A stretch of 64,000 bases of DNA from Polyangiaceae bacterium (GCA_025937835.1 JAICQO010000011.1:1-64000); one strand, 5' to 3'; positions 24,433 to 34,350 are shown, numbered from the stretch's first letter. The notes: generated by a model not told the origin, from the letters alone. Numbers and translations: made by a program.

Positions 24433-25032
24433 ATGAGTTCGATCTTCGCCGTCGCGCTCTTGTCGATCCTGGGCCTCGCTGTCTTGCTCGCCGTGGGCTA
24501 CGGGCTGTTGCAGACGCTCGAGGCGCAAACCTGGATCCGTCACGTCTCGAGCAACGCGCGCGCCGTGCTCGTCGGTTTCGCCAAGCTCACGGGCGGCGAG
24601 CTCGACGAGGGCAGCAACGGCTTTTGGGTCTCGCGCTTCCCGAGCGTTCGCTTCTACAGCTCCGGCGTGCTCGCCGAGCTCACGTTCGCGACCGTGCAGG
24701 GCGCGAGCAAGATGCAGAACCTGGTCGTGCCGTTCCTCCACCTCACCCTACCGGACGGCGAGCGCTGGGTAGACTCTCCCGGCGGTCTGGTGCGCGCCGC
24801 CCTCGCCTCGCGCGGCCACACCGCGCGCAAGGTCACGACCTTCCGCAACGGCTACGCCGTGTACATCCAACCCAACACCGCGCGCACCTACAAGAATCGA
24901 CTCGCCGAGCTCGTCGTGGGCGCGTTCGATGCGGACACCCTGCTCGAGCTCACCAGCAACGTCACGAGAGCGGCGCGCGGCGTCGTGACCGCGGCGCCAC
25001 CGCGCGTGCGGCTCACCTATCAGAGCCTTTAG
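24433..25032 (+). CDS. Single-pass membrane protein of unknown function
   Basis: 199 residues. One N-terminal hydrophobic helix (about 4-27, IFAVALLSILGLAVLLAVGYGLL) without a cleavage site, then a soluble domain of mixed alpha/beta character containing FPSVRFYSSGVLAELTFATVQG, VPFLHLTLPDGERWVDSPGG and YAVYIQPNTARTYKNRLAELV. No catalytic motif is visible. It lies 55 nt after the helicase gene. Its stop overlaps the stop of the convergent C45 gene by four bases. I do not recognise the family. Confidence 0.7.
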   Translation: MSSIFAVALLSILGLAVLLAVGYGLLQTLEAQTWIRHVSSNARAVLVGFAKLTGGELDEGSNGFWVSRFPSVRFYSSGVLAELTFATVQGASKMQNLVVPFLHLTLPDGERWVDSPGGLVRAALASRGHTARKVTTFRNGYAVYIQPNTARTYKNRLAELVVGAFDADTLLELTSNVTRAARGVVTAAPPRVRLTYQSL

Positions 25033-26108
25033 CCCGCGAACGAAAGCTGCCGCCACTCGCCGCGATCCGCGGGCCCGCGGCAAGCCCAGAGCTCGCGGGA
25101 CTCGGGGATGCAAATCACGCACGCGTTCGTGGTCGTGCCCTGTGCGTCTTCCGGGCGGCGGTTGATGCTGTCGACGCCGTCGGTGCGATCTTCGAACAGC
25201 CGCCGGACGGCGTCGCGATCGATGCCGGTGTCCGAGAGCACTTGCCGCGCCCGCGCGAGGCGGCGTTGACTCGACGACGACGCTGCCTCGCCCTCCCGGC
25301 TCTTGAGCTCGGGCGCCTGGCAGTGGTTCGTCTGCACGATCGCCTCCGTGGCCAGCGTGCGCTCGACGATCAGCGAGGGATCGGTCTCGAGCTCGTGCGC
25401 GCCGGTCGCGTCGGCCACCCAGTACGTGTGCGCCGCCGCCCTCGGCGCAGAGCGCAAGGCCTCGAGCGCCTCGGCTCGGGTCACCGAGCGGATCGCGCGG
25501 TGCAGGATCGACAGGTAGCCGACGCCGGGGCGCGAAGCGCGGGTCTTGATGTTGGTGGTCCCGACCGCGACGCCCTCGGCGTTCATGCCCACGAGCGAGA
25601 GCGCTCCCGCGCAGGTGACCGACCAGGTCTCGGGGCCCTGTGCGGGCCGGCGGTGGATCGCGATCACGTAGTCGAGGTCGTCGGGGTTCAGATCCCAGGT
25701 CTGAGCGGCGATCAAACGCTGAGAGTCGGCACGGTTCCGCGGCACGAGCAGGCTCGTGCAACCCTCGCGATCGGGCGCGCTCGGCAAGAGCAAGACGTCG
25801 CGGACGTCCGTCATGTTGGCGAACGCGTACAGCAGCCAGGGCTCGAGGTTCGCGCCCTCGGCGATGCCGTCGTGCTCCGCGGTCCCCTCGGAATCCCAGC
25901 TGCGCGCGGCCTCGAGGCAGGCCCTTCCTGCGGCCTCGAACTCGCCGACGCGGCTCGCCTCACCGCGCTCGGCGAAGTACTGGGACAAGGCACGCTGCCG
26001 CTGGTCGACGAACGGCTGGATGCGGCTGCGCAACGCCTCGCCGTGGGCCCGGCCGAGCTCCCGCGGCGTCCCGCGGCACTCGACGCTCTCGAGTTCGAGC
26101 AAAGTCAC
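25029..26108 (-). CDS. C45-family autoproteolytic acyltransferase/hydrolase
   Basis: 359 residues from GTG 26108. The Ntn-hydrolase nucleophile is Cys117 in DREGCTSLLV, where the chain would cleave itself between Gly116 and Cys117. The following strand AAQTWDLNPD and the core VTCAGALSLVGMNAEGVAVG match the peptidase C45 / acyl-CoA:6-aminopenicillanate acyltransferase-like family. The helical N-terminal region (GTPRELGRAHGEALRSRI) also fits. Members hydrolyse or transfer acyl groups on amides; some act on N-acyl signals or lipids. No signal peptide is seen, so it probably acts in the cytoplasm. It starts 12 nt after the Rel/SpoT gene and is probably its operon partner. Confidence 0.87.
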   Translation of the reverse strand: MTLLELESVECRGTPRELGRAHGEALRSRIQPFVDQRQRALSQYFAERGEASRVGEFEAAGRACLEAARSWDSEGTAEHDGIAEGANLEPWLLYAFANMTDVRDVLLLPSAPDREGCTSLLVPRNRADSQRLIAAQTWDLNPDDLDYVIAIHRRPAQGPETWSVTCAGALSLVGMNAEGVAVGTTNIKTRASRPGVGYLSILHRAIRSVTRAEALEALRSAPRAAAHTYWVADATGAHELETDPSLIVERTLATEAIVQTNHCQAPELKSREGEAASSSSQRRLARARQVLSDTGIDRDAVRRLFEDRTDGVDSINRRPEDAQGTTTNACVICIPESRELWACRGPADRGEWRQLSFAG

Positions 26109-26120
26109 GAGGACGTCGTA

Positions 26121-28298
26121 TCAGACGCGGGACACCTCGACCACGCCGTTCACCTTCGACAGCGCCTTCATCACGCTCTTCAGCTGGCTCAGGTCGTTAC
26201 AGTGGAAGGTGAAGACGTTGCGAGCGCGGCCGTCGTCGCCGGCGCGACAGTTCGCTTCGCTGATGTTGATGCTCTGAGCGCTGAAGGTCTGGCTGACCAC
26301 CGCCAGAATGCCCGGCTTGTTGGCGGTCGTGACGCACAGCTGCACCGGGCGGTTGATCTTGGCGCGCGCGTCCCACTGCACGTCGATCCGGCGCTCGGGC
26401 TCGGTGTCGAACGCCTTCTGGCATTCGCGGCGGTGTACGGTCACGCCGCGGCCGCGCGTGATGAAGCCGATGATGGCGTCGCCCGGGAGCGGGTTGCAGC
26501 ATTTGGCGTAACGCACCAGCACGTCGTCGATGCCGCTGACCTTGATGCCGCTCGCGTCGCGGCCTGTCACCTTGCGAACCAGCTTCTCGATCCGACTCGA
26601 GCGGAAGCGCTCGGAGACGGGCGGCGCCTCGGTGTGCTCGTCGGCCTTGAGCACCGACACGATCTGCTCGCTGCTGATCTTGCCGTACCCGACCTCGAGC
26701 AGCACCTCGTCCCAGTGCGGGTGGTTCAGCTCCTTCAAGACGCGGCGCACCTCCGTCTCGCTCTTCGAGAACTTGGAATAGCTCATGCCCGCCTCGCGGA
26801 AGCCCGATTCGAGCAGCTCGCGGCCCAGGTTGATGCTCTTCTGGCGCTGCTCCGCGCGCAGCATGGTGCGGATCCGCGAGCGGGCGCGGGTCGTGACGCA
26901 GAAATCGAGCCAGTCCTTGGACGGCTCCTGCGTCGGCGAGGTCAGGATCTCGATCACGTCGCCGCTCTTGAGCTTGTAGCGGATCGGCACGATCTGTCCG
27001 TTCGCGCGCGCGCCCACGCAGTGCGAGCCGACCTCGGAGTGGATCGCGTAGGCGAAGTCCACGGGCGTCGCGCCGCGCGGCAAGACGTGCACGTGACCCT
27101 TGGGGGTGAAGACGTAGACCTCGTCCGGGAACAGGTCGATCTTCACGCTCTCCACGAACTCGACCGGGTCCTTCAGGTTGCCCTGGAACTCGGCCAGCTC
27201 GCGCAGCCACTCGAACTTCTCGGCGTCCTTCGGATCGAGGCCGCTCGAGCCGCGCTCCTTGTATTTCCAGTGCGCCGCGATGCCGTGCTCGGCGACGCGG
27301 TGCATCTCGTGCGTGCGGATCTGGACCTCGATCCGCTGCCGCCCGGGGCCGATCAGCGCGGTGTGCAGCGACTGATACATGTTCGGCTTCGGCAGCGCGA
27401 TGTAATCCTTGAAGCGGCCCGGGATCGGCGTCCAGCGGGAGTGCATGGCGCCGAGCGCCGAATAGCACTCGGCCGAGGTCTCTACGCAGATGCGGAACGC
27501 GAGGATGTCGAGCACCTGCTCGAACTCCGAGCCCTGCTCCTTCATCTTGCGGAAGATCGAATAGAGGTGCTTGGCGCGACCCGTGACCTCGGCCGCGTAA
27601 CCTTGCTCGGCGAGGCGCGCCATGATCGTGCGGCACACGCTCTCGATGTAGCGCTCGCGATCCTTCTTGGTCTTGTGCAGCTTCTGCGACAGCTCCTGGA
27701 ACGCCTCGGGCTCCAGGTAGCGGAAGCTCAGATCTTCGAGCTCGCCGCGGATCCGCTGCATGCCGAGCCGCCCGGCGAGCGGCGCGTAGATCTCGATCGT
27801 CTCGCGCGCGATCCGCTCCTGCGCCTCCGGGCTCATGTGATCGAGCGTGCGCATGTTGTCGAGCCGGTCGCAGAGCTTGACCAGGAGGACGCGCACGTCC
27901 TGGGCCATCGCCACGACCATCTTGCGGAAGCTCTCGGCCTGGCGATCTTCGCGGCTCGTGAAGTTGAACTTGCCGAGCTTGGTGACGCCGTCGACGATGC
28001 CGGCGATCTCGCTGCCGAACTCGTGCTCGATCGAGTCACGGCTGACGCCGCTGTCTTCGAGCACGTCGTGCAAGAGGCCCGCGCACACGCTCGCGGTGTC
28101 GAGCCTCAAATCGGCGATGATCCCGGCGACGCTGGCCGGATGGACGAAGTAGGGATCTCCGCTCTTGCGGGTCTGGGTGCGGTGGGCGTACTCCGAGTAG
28201 AGGTAGGCCTTCTTGATCAGCGCCCCGTCTGCCGACGGGTGGTACGCCTGCACGATATCGACGAGCGATTCGGCGTTGAGCACGGGTGTACCCAGCAA
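26121..28298 (-). CDS. rel: Bifunctional (p)ppGpp synthetase/hydrolase (Rel/SpoT)
   Basis: 725 residues from TTG 28298. It makes and degrades the stringent alarmone. The HD hydrolase domain has the His-Asp pair in LLHDVLEDSG and KLCDRLDNMRTL; the synthetase domain has GREKHLYS-like GRAKHLYSIF and the RFKD motif of bifunctional enzymes in GRFKDYIALPKPNMYQSLH. A TGS domain (VYVFTPKGHVHVLPRGATP), helical/zinc-finger-like region and a C-terminal ACT domain follow. An ATG nine codons upstream (28325) has no ribosome-binding site, whereas AGGAG sits 7 nt before the TTG, so the TTG is preferred. It follows trmFO and precedes the C45 gene. Confidence 0.94.
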   Translation of the reverse strand: MLGTPVLNAESLVDIVQAYHPSADGALIKKAYLYSEYAHRTQTRKSGDPYFVHPASVAGIIADLRLDTASVCAGLLHDVLEDSGVSRDSIEHEFGSEIAGIVDGVTKLGKFNFTSREDRQAESFRKMVVAMAQDVRVLLVKLCDRLDNMRTLDHMSPEAQERIARETIEIYAPLAGRLGMQRIRGELEDLSFRYLEPEAFQELSQKLHKTKKDRERYIESVCRTIMARLAEQGYAAEVTGRAKHLYSIFRKMKEQGSEFEQVLDILAFRICVETSAECYSALGAMHSRWTPIPGRFKDYIALPKPNMYQSLHTALIGPGRQRIEVQIRTHEMHRVAEHGIAAHWKYKERGSSGLDPKDAEKFEWLRELAEFQGNLKDPVEFVESVKIDLFPDEVYVFTPKGHVHVLPRGATPVDFAYAIHSEVGSHCVGARANGQIVPIRYKLKSGDVIEILTSPTQEPSKDWLDFCVTTRARSRIRTMLRAEQRQKSINLGRELLESGFREAGMSYSKFSKSETEVRRVLKELNHPHWDEVLLEVGYGKISSEQIVSVLKADEHTEAPPVSERFRSSRIEKLVRKVTGRDASGIKVSGIDDVLVRYAKCCNPLPGDAIIGFITRGRGVTVHRRECQKAFDTEPERRIDVQWDARAKINRPVQLCVTTANKPGILAVVSQTFSAQSINISEANCRAGDDGRARNVFTFHCNDLSQLKSVMKALSKVNGVVEVSRV

Positions 28299-28357
28299 AG
28301 TAACACTCCTAATGTCCTCCGCCATGGGGGTGGAGTGCACGCCGCGCCAACGGCTGC

Positions 28358-29734
28358 TTATGAAAGCGAGGTTCGGGCCGGAATTTCCGGAGCTTCGAGG
28401 TCGCGCGGGCTCGCCGGCCTGCCCGTTCGGGTAAGCCAGCCGTCGAGGTCGGCGAGCGCCCGCTTGGCCAACGCCTCGTAGCGCGGCTGTTTCCTCAGCC
28501 GCGGCGCATTTTCCAGCGGCGGCAGGTGCGAGAACGTGATGTTCGACGGCTGGTAGTCGTCGGGATTCCGCCGCAGCTGGGTGAGGATGCCGCCGAGCGC
28601 CGTGGTGACGGGCGGCAGGCACGGCTCTCGGCCGTTCAGCCGATCCTCGAGGATCTGCGCGATCAGGAGGCCGCCCGCTGCGCTCTCGACGTAACCCTCG
28701 GTACCGGTGATCTGCCCGGCGAAGTACAGACCGGGCTCGCCGCGCAAGCACAGGGTCTCGTCGAGCAGCTTGGGCGCGTTCAGGAACGTGTTCCGGTGCA
28801 CGGCGCCAAACCGCAAAAACTCCGCGTTTTCCAGGCCCGGAATGCTGCGGAAGATCCGCTCCTGCTCGGGCCAGGTCATGCGCGACTGGAAGCCGACCAG
28901 GTTGTAAGCCGTGCCCGCTTCGTCTTCCTTCCGGAGCTGCACGACGGCGAACGGCCAGCGCCCGGTGCGCGGATCGGTGAGGCCGACCGGCTTCATCGGG
29001 CCGAAGGCGAGCGTCATCTCCCCGCGCTCGGCCATCACCTCGACGGGTAGACAGCCCTCGAAATAGCGGACCTCTTCGAAGGCCTTCGGCTCGACCTTCT
29101 TCGCGGAGCGGACGGCTTCGACGAAGGCCTTGTAGCCCGGCTCGTCGAAGGGGCAGTTCACGTAAGCGGTGCGATCGGCTTCGTCCTCACCCTTGTCCCA
29201 GCGCGAAGCCGTGAACACTTTGTCCCAGTCGATCGAGTCGGCGCTGACGATCGGCGCGATCGCGTCGTAGTATGCGAGCGCCTCGGTGCCGACGCGCGCG
29301 GCGATGTCGCGAGCGAGCGCGTCGCCCGTGAGCGGCCCGGTCGCGATCACCAGCGGGCGGCAGTCCGGGATGCGATCGACGCGCTCGGCGCGCACGCGGA
29401 TCCGCGGATTTTCGCGGACCAGCGCGGTGATCGCAGCCGAGAACAGCTCGCGATCGACGGCCAGCGCACCACCCGCGGGCACCCGCACCTTGTCTGCCAC
29501 GGCGATCACGAACGAGCCCGCGCGGCGCATCTCTTCCTTGAGCAGGCCGACGGCGTTGGTCAGCGCCGCGCCGCGGAAGGAGTTCGAGCACACGAGCTCG
29601 CACAGGTTGTCGCTCGTCTGCGCCGGCGTCCGCTCGCGCGGCTTCTGCTCGATGAGCTCGACCTCGATCCCGCGCGATGCGAGTGTGAGCGCTGCCTCGC
29701 AACCGGCCAGCCCGGCGCCGATGATCGTGACCAC
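28358..29734 (-). CDS. trmFO: Methylenetetrahydrofolate-tRNA-(uracil-5-)-methyltransferase TrmFO
   Basis: 458 residues from GTG 29734. TrmFO is a folate- and FAD-dependent enzyme forming T54 of the tRNA T-loop. The FAD loop [14 protein letters not shown] is at the N-terminus, followed by the family signature [16 protein letters not shown] with Cys45 and Cys49, [13 protein letters not shown], and the C-terminal [18 protein letters not shown]. It lies 12 nt after the topA stop; the dprA-topA-trmFO order is the same as in Bacillus subtilis and many other bacteria. Length and motifs are normal. Confidence 0.95.
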   Translation of the reverse strand: MVTIIGAGLAGCEAALTLASRGIEVELIEQKPRERTPAQTSDNLCELVCSNSFRGAALTNAVGLLKEEMRRAGSFVIAVADKVRVPAGGALAVDRELFSAAITALVRENPRIRVRAERVDRIPDCRPLVIATGPLTGDALARDIAARVGTEALAYYDAIAPIVSADSIDWDKVFTASRWDKGEDEADRTAYVNCPFDEPGYKAFVEAVRSAKKVEPKAFEEVRYFEGCLPVEVMAERGEMTLAFGPMKPVGLTDPRTGRWPFAVVQLRKEDEAGTAYNLVGFQSRMTWPEQERIFRSIPGLENAEFLRFGAVHRNTFLNAPKLLDETLCLRGEPGLYFAGQITGTEGYVESAAGGLLIAQILEDRLNGREPCLPPVTTALGGILTQLRRNPDDYQPSNITFSHLPPLENAPRLRKQPRYEALAKRALADLDGWLTRTGRPASPRDLEAPEIPARTSLS

Positions 29735-29746
29735 GCTGGGCTCCGC

Positions 29747-32194
29747 CTAGAACGGGGGTTGCGCTTCGAGCGCGTCGTCGTTGCGCTCGGCGCGGGCTCG
29801 CGCTTGCGTCGCGTCGGCGCCGTTCGGAGCCGCGGCGTCCAGATCGCCGCCTTCGGTGTCGAGCGGGCGCGAGTAGCCGCACTCCTTGCCCTTCGGACAC
29901 ATGAGCTTCGGGTTCTTGCCGCCGCCGATGACGAGATAGGGGTTGCCGCAATCCGGGCAGGGCTCGTTGACGGGCTTCTGCCAGCTCTTGAAGTCGCACT
30001 GCGGGTACGTGACGCAGCCGTAGAACGAGCGGCCGCCGCGCTTCTTCGAGCGCACCTCGACCAGATCCCCACCGCACTTCGGGCACGGCACGCCGAGCGG
30101 CACGGGCCGGGCGTTCTTGCACTCGGGGTAGCCGCTGCAGGACAGGAACTCGCCGTAGCGACCGGTCTTGATCACCATCGGGCGCGTGCACTTGTCGCAC
30201 TTGATGTCGGTCTCGCGCACCACGGCCGGCGTCGCGCCGTCCTTGCCGAGATCCTTCGTGTACTTGCACTTCGGGTACGCCGAGCAGCCGAGGAACCAGC
30301 CGTTCTTGCTCCAGCGCTTGTTGAGCTGCGAGCCGCACTCCTCGCAGTTGAACTCGGTGGGCTCGGGCTCCGGCGTCCAGCGTTGCTGCTTCTTCGCCGT
30401 CTCGAGCACCTCGCGGAAGCGCTTGTAGAAGCGGCCGAGCAAGGCGGTGCGATCCAGCTTGCCGTGTTCGACCTCGTCGAGCTCCTCCTCCATCTTGGCG
30501 GTGAAGCTCGGGTCCATGAAGTCGAGCTGCGTGCCGACCAGGCCGTCGACGATGCGCTTGCCGAGCTCGGTCGCCTTCATCTGACCGCCGGGCAGACGCT
30601 CGACGTAGTCGCGCGCTTGCACCTTGCTGATGATCTCGGCGTAGGTGCTGGGGCGGCCGATGCCGCGCTTCTCGAGCTCGCGCACCAGCGAGCCTTCGTT
30701 GTAGCGCGGGGGCGGCTGGGTGAACTTCTGCTCGGCGAGCACGCCGGGCGGGTTCACGAGCGTGAGCGCCTCGCCTTGCTTGAGCTCGGGGAGCAGCCCT
30801 TCTTCGTCCTCCGCCGGGACCTTGCCCTGAGCCTCCGCCTTCGGCGCGTCGGTGCCCGCTGTCTCGTCTTCACCCGCGAACTCGCGCTGCGTCTCGCTCG
30901 AACCGCGATGGTACTGCTCGAGCCAGCCGGCGAACTTCAGCACCTTGCCGCTGGCACGGAGCTGGATCACCTGGTGCGCCTTGTTCTTGCGGGTCGGCGT
31001 CGCGTCGATGTCCACGCCCGTCTGGTCGTAGACCGCCTGGGTCATCTGCGAAGCGATGAAGCGATCCCAGACCAGCTTGTAGAGCTTGAACTGCTCGTCG
31101 GTGAGGTACTTGGCGACGAGCTCGGGGGTGAGCTCGAGCGAGGTCGGGCGGATCGCCTCGTGCGCCTCTTGCGCGTCTTTCCGGGACTTGAAGACGTTCG
31201 GCTTGGCGGGCACGAAGTTCTCGCCGAACTTGGCCGCGATGTGGGCGCGGGCCTCGGTGACCGCGTCCTGGCTCACGCGCACCGAGTCGGTACGCATGTA
31301 GGTGATGAGACCGACCAGACCGCCGTCCTTCTTGAGGTCGATGCCCTCGTACAGTCGCTGGGCCACGCTCATCGTGCGCTTGGCGGAGAAGCGCAGGTGG
31401 CTGGTCGCGTCTTGCTGGAGCTTGCTCGTGGTGTACGGAGCGGGCGCCTGACGGCGCTGCTCGCGCTGCGTCACGTTCGCCACGCGGAAGGTGGCCGTGG
31501 CCAGGTCTTCCTTGATCGCGGCGGCCTGCTCGCCGTTCTTCACCTCGGCCTTTTGACCGTCGAGCTTGTTCAGCCGCGCGAGCACGCGCTCGGGTGCCTT
31601 GCCCTTCAGCGTGGCCCCGATGTTCCAGTACTCCTCGGGGATGAACGCCTCGATTTCGCGCTCGCGGTTGACGATCAGCCGCAGCGCAACCGACTGCACA
31701 CGGCCGGCGGAGAGGCCGAAGGCCAGCTTCTGCCAGACCAGCGCCGAGACGTCGTAGCCGACGATGCGATCCAGCACGCGCCGGGCGCGCTGGGCGTCAT
31801 ACAGGTGAGTGTCGAGCGCACGCGGGTTGTCGAGGCCGCGTTCCACACCTTTCTTGGTGATTTCCTCGAACTCGACGCGCTTCATCTCGAGCTTCGGTCG
31901 CTCGAGCTCTTCGGCGATGTGCCAGGCGATCGCCTCTCCTTCTCGATCGGGGTCGGTTGCCAGAAGGACGACGTCGGCTTTCTTCGCCTCCGCCTTCAGG
32001 TCCTGCAGCACCTTGGCCTTGGCCTCGATGACCTCGTACGACTCCAAAAAGCCGTTCTCGACATCGATCCCCATGCGCTTGGGCAGGTCCTTGATGTGGC
32101 CCTTACTCGCGAGTACCTCGTAGCCCGAGCCCAGGTACTTCTTGATGGTCTTTGCCTTGGCAGGCGACTCGACGACGACGAGGGTCTTGGACAT
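29747..32194 (-). CDS. topA: DNA topoisomerase I
   Basis: 815 residues. Type IA topoisomerase that relaxes negative supercoils. The Toprim domain (MSKTLVVVESPAKAKTIKKY, then ATDPDREGEAIAWH) and the active-site Tyr299 in GLITYMRTDSVRVS are present. The C-terminal part carries four zinc-ribbon repeats with paired CxxC-type cysteines (CEECGSQL, CDKCTRPM, CPKCGGDL, CPDCGNPY), one more than in E. coli. A variable acidic stretch (EDETAGTDAPKAEAQGKVPAEDEEG) lies in the catalytic part. The ATG at 32194 gives the canonical N-terminus. Confidence 0.96.
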   Translation of the reverse strand: MSKTLVVVESPAKAKTIKKYLGSGYEVLASKGHIKDLPKRMGIDVENGFLESYEVIEAKAKVLQDLKAEAKKADVVLLATDPDREGEAIAWHIAEELERPKLEMKRVEFEEITKKGVERGLDNPRALDTHLYDAQRARRVLDRIVGYDVSALVWQKLAFGLSAGRVQSVALRLIVNREREIEAFIPEEYWNIGATLKGKAPERVLARLNKLDGQKAEVKNGEQAAAIKEDLATATFRVANVTQREQRRQAPAPYTTSKLQQDATSHLRFSAKRTMSVAQRLYEGIDLKKDGGLVGLITYMRTDSVRVSQDAVTEARAHIAAKFGENFVPAKPNVFKSRKDAQEAHEAIRPTSLELTPELVAKYLTDEQFKLYKLVWDRFIASQMTQAVYDQTGVDIDATPTRKNKAHQVIQLRASGKVLKFAGWLEQYHRGSSETQREFAGEDETAGTDAPKAEAQGKVPAEDEEGLLPELKQGEALTLVNPPGVLAEQKFTQPPPRYNEGSLVRELEKRGIGRPSTYAEIISKVQARDYVERLPGGQMKATELGKRIVDGLVGTQLDFMDPSFTAKMEEELDEVEHGKLDRTALLGRFYKRFREVLETAKKQQRWTPEPEPTEFNCEECGSQLNKRWSKNGWFLGCSAYPKCKYTKDLGKDGATPAVVRETDIKCDKCTRPMVIKTGRYGEFLSCSGYPECKNARPVPLGVPCPKCGGDLVEVRSKKRGGRSFYGCVTYPQCDFKSWQKPVNEPCPDCGNPYLVIGGGKNPKLMCPKGKECGYSRPLDTEGGDLDAAAPNGADATQARARAERNDDALEAQPPF

Positions 32195-32282
32195 TGCACC
32201 GTTGTGAGAAGGCAGTGTGAATGGGCCTGAACGGACGGAAGCGCAAGGGGCTTGGGCCGGCCCGCGGGGCAAACTCTAAGTA

Positions 32283-33227
32283 TTACATCGAGTTAGAAAG
32301 AACGAAGCCCCCGCCGGGGCTCGGAACTAAGACGCCGCGCTGCTGGAGTGTCAAGAGTGCCCTCTGAATCCGGGCGGCCGGAAGCTCGAGGCAGAGGCTG
32401 AGCAAATCCGGGTCAGCTTCCCCTCCCGCGATCGCCTCGACCACACGCAGCAGATCGAGCTCGAGCAGCGGGTCCGGCTCGATCTGACGCGCAGAAACTG
32501 TCTCGAAATCGAACGATTCCTGAACCGCGGCGTCGAGCTCGACGGACGCTGGCGGCGCGAGCGTGAGCGGCACCGCGCCGAGCCCGTCGAGCGCGCGCAA
32601 CACGTCGCGTGCGCCCTCGCACACGGCAGCGCCGCGCTTGATCTCGATGATGCAGCCTCTGCCCTCGGGTATCCACGGCGCGGACGGCACCACGAACAGC
32701 GGGCGCCCCAGGCGGCGCGCGTGTTTCGCGGCGTTCCTCGCCCCGCTCCGAAACGGCGCCTGCACCACGACGACCAGCTGCGAGAGGCCGACCAAGCAGC
32801 GATTTCGCACGAAAAAAGCGCCCTGCGTCGCGGCCCGGTTCGGGGGCACGAGCGACACGTAAGCGCCGCCGGAAGCGAGCACGCGCGCGAACAGCGCTGC
32901 ATGCTTCTCCGGAAACGGTTTCAGGTAGCCGGCCGGAGCCACGACGACGGTCACCCCTCCCGCTTGGAGCGCACCCAGGTGGGCCTCGCAATCGATCCCC
33001 TCAGCTCCTCCAGAGAGGATGGCGACGCCAGCCGCGGCGAGCTCCGCTGCCAGCTCGCGCGCAAACTTCGCCCCCTCGAGCGAGGGCTCGCGCGTGCCGA
33101 CGATCGCCACCGCGGGACCGCGTGGCAATTCACCCAGGACGTACAGCCGCCGCGGCGGATCGGGCAGCGACGCCAGCCGCGGTGGGAGCCGATGTCCAGT
33201 GAGAATCGAAGGTTCGGGGTCGCTCAT
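32283..33227 (-). CDS. dprA: DNA-processing protein DprA
   Basis: 314 residues. DprA binds incoming single-stranded DNA during natural transformation and loads RecA. The Rossmann-type core is seen in VAIVGTREPSLEGAKFARELAAELA, the nucleotide-binding loop ILSGGAEGIDCEAHLGAL and FFVRNRCLVGLSQLVVVVQA, ending with GRPLFVVPSAPW. A C-terminal winged-helix-like segment (LLSLCLELPAARIQRALLTLQQRGVLV) follows. It lies 88 nt before topA, the usual arrangement. The SAM domain found at the start of some DprAs is absent. Confidence 0.93.
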   Translation of the reverse strand: MSDPEPSILTGHRLPPRLASLPDPPRRLYVLGELPRGPAVAIVGTREPSLEGAKFARELAAELAAAGVAILSGGAEGIDCEAHLGALQAGGVTVVVAPAGYLKPFPEKHAALFARVLASGGAYVSLVPPNRAATQGAFFVRNRCLVGLSQLVVVVQAPFRSGARNAAKHARRLGRPLFVVPSAPWIPEGRGCIIEIKRGAAVCEGARDVLRALDGLGAVPLTLAPPASVELDAAVQESFDFETVSARQIEPDPLLELDLLRVVEAIAGGEADPDLLSLCLELPAARIQRALLTLQQRGVLVPSPGGGFVLSNSM

Positions 33228-33364
33228 GCGGCGCTTTCGGAGCCTTCGGCACGATCGCGGGCCCGGTTGCGCCGTTCGGACCGGCTCGGGGTACGTGGGG
33301 CGAGCTCACGAAAGCCGTAAAGGGTGCTTTCGTTCCGCCGCGATCTCTGTGGTAAGAGGCCCCC

Positions 33365-34321
33365 ATGCGTTTCGTGGTCGCGACACACGGCCACTGTTTC
33401 GACGGGTTGGCTAGCGCAGCGGTCTTCGCAAAGCTGGTCGGCGCGCTCGATTCCAGATCTTACAAGTTCGAGTTCCGAGCCTGCGGCTACGGCCAGGGAC
33501 AGGCACGCGCCGACGCGCGCCTGCTCGACGGCGACGACAACGCGATCCTCGACTATCGCTTTGCGAACGCGCCGAAGCTCGGTTGGTTCTTCGACCACCA
33601 CCGCACGGCGTTCCAGCACGACGAGGATCGCGGGGTGTTCGAGGAGCGTAGCCGGGGCGGCCGCTACTTCTACGATCCGGCCTACACCTCGTGCACCAAG
33701 CTCGTGGCGGACGTGGCGCGCGAGCGCTTCGCCGTCGACCTCGGGCTCGAAGAGCTGGTGCGCTGGGCCGACCGCATCGATTCGGCCAACTTCGACACCG
33801 CCGAGCAGGCCGTGAGCCGAGCTGACCCGATGATGCAGCTGGTGAGCGTCGTCGAACACTACGGCGACGACGCCTTTCTGACGCGGATGGTGCCCGAGCT
33901 CTTGAGCAAGCCGCTGACCGAGATCGCCAATTCGAACGAGACGCGCGATCGCTACCGGCCGCTCGGGCGCAAGCACGAGCGCTTCGTCGAGCGGGTGCGG
34001 AACAAGGGCGAGCGCCGCGGCCGCGTCGTGTTCGTGGATCTGACGGAGACGGTGCTCGACACGGTCGGCAAGTTCGTCACCTACGCGCTGTTCCCGGACT
34101 CGGTGTATTCGGTGATCGTCGGCTTGCTGAAGAGCGGGCCCAAGATCTCGGTCGGGTATAACCCCTGGTCGGGTCGCCCGCTCGACACCGACATCAGCGC
34201 GATCTGCGCGCGTTACGGTGGCGGAGGCCACCCGGTGGTCGGCGGCATCGCCTTCGCGCAGAACGAGGTCGAGCGCGCGCGCAGCGTCGCCTTGCAGATC
34301 GCCGACGAGCTCGAGGGCTAG
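33365..34321 (+). CDS. DHH-family phosphoesterase
   Basis: 318 residues. The metal-binding motifs are all present: His8/Asp13 region THGHCFDG, Asp63 in ILDY, and the DHH motif Asp77-His78-His79 (FFDHHRTAF). The C-terminal DHHA1 substrate motif is GGGGH at 285-289. The family includes cyclic-di-AMP/nano-RNA phosphodiesterases, RecJ and inorganic pyrophosphatases. Its stand-alone DHH-DHHA1 build is like NrnA/GdpP-C-terminal-type enzymes, but the sequence does not decide the substrate. A hairpin (33309-33332) lies just upstream. It probably shares a transcript with the glycerophosphodiesterase gene 29 nt downstream. Confidence 0.87.
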   Translation: MRFVVATHGHCFDGLASAAVFAKLVGALDSRSYKFEFRACGYGQGQARADARLLDGDDNAILDYRFANAPKLGWFFDHHRTAFQHDEDRGVFEERSRGGRYFYDPAYTSCTKLVADVARERFAVDLGLEELVRWADRIDSANFDTAEQAVSRADPMMQLVSVVEHYGDDAFLTRMVPELLSKPLTEIANSNETRDRYRPLGRKHERFVERVRNKGERRGRVVFVDLTETVLDTVGKFVTYALFPDSVYSVIVGLLKSGPKISVGYNPWSGRPLDTDISAICARYGGGGHPVVGGIAFAQNEVERARSVALQIADELEG

Positions 34322-34350
34322 CGGCGCCCGGGCTGGCCACACCGGACCGA

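Noticed and set aside
24624-28481. A 1285-codon open frame on the plus strand across the C45 and rel genes
   Set aside because: It is antisense to two strongly supported genes, is His/Arg/Leu-rich without domains, and reflects high GC in third codon positions.
29759-32230. An 823-codon plus-strand frame opposite topA
   Set aside because: Antisense shadow of topA with biased composition.
33309-33332. Hairpin CGAAAGC/GCTTTCG as a riboswitch or terminator
   Set aside because: Only seven base pairs, no T-tract and no conserved core; it may be a minor leader structure only.
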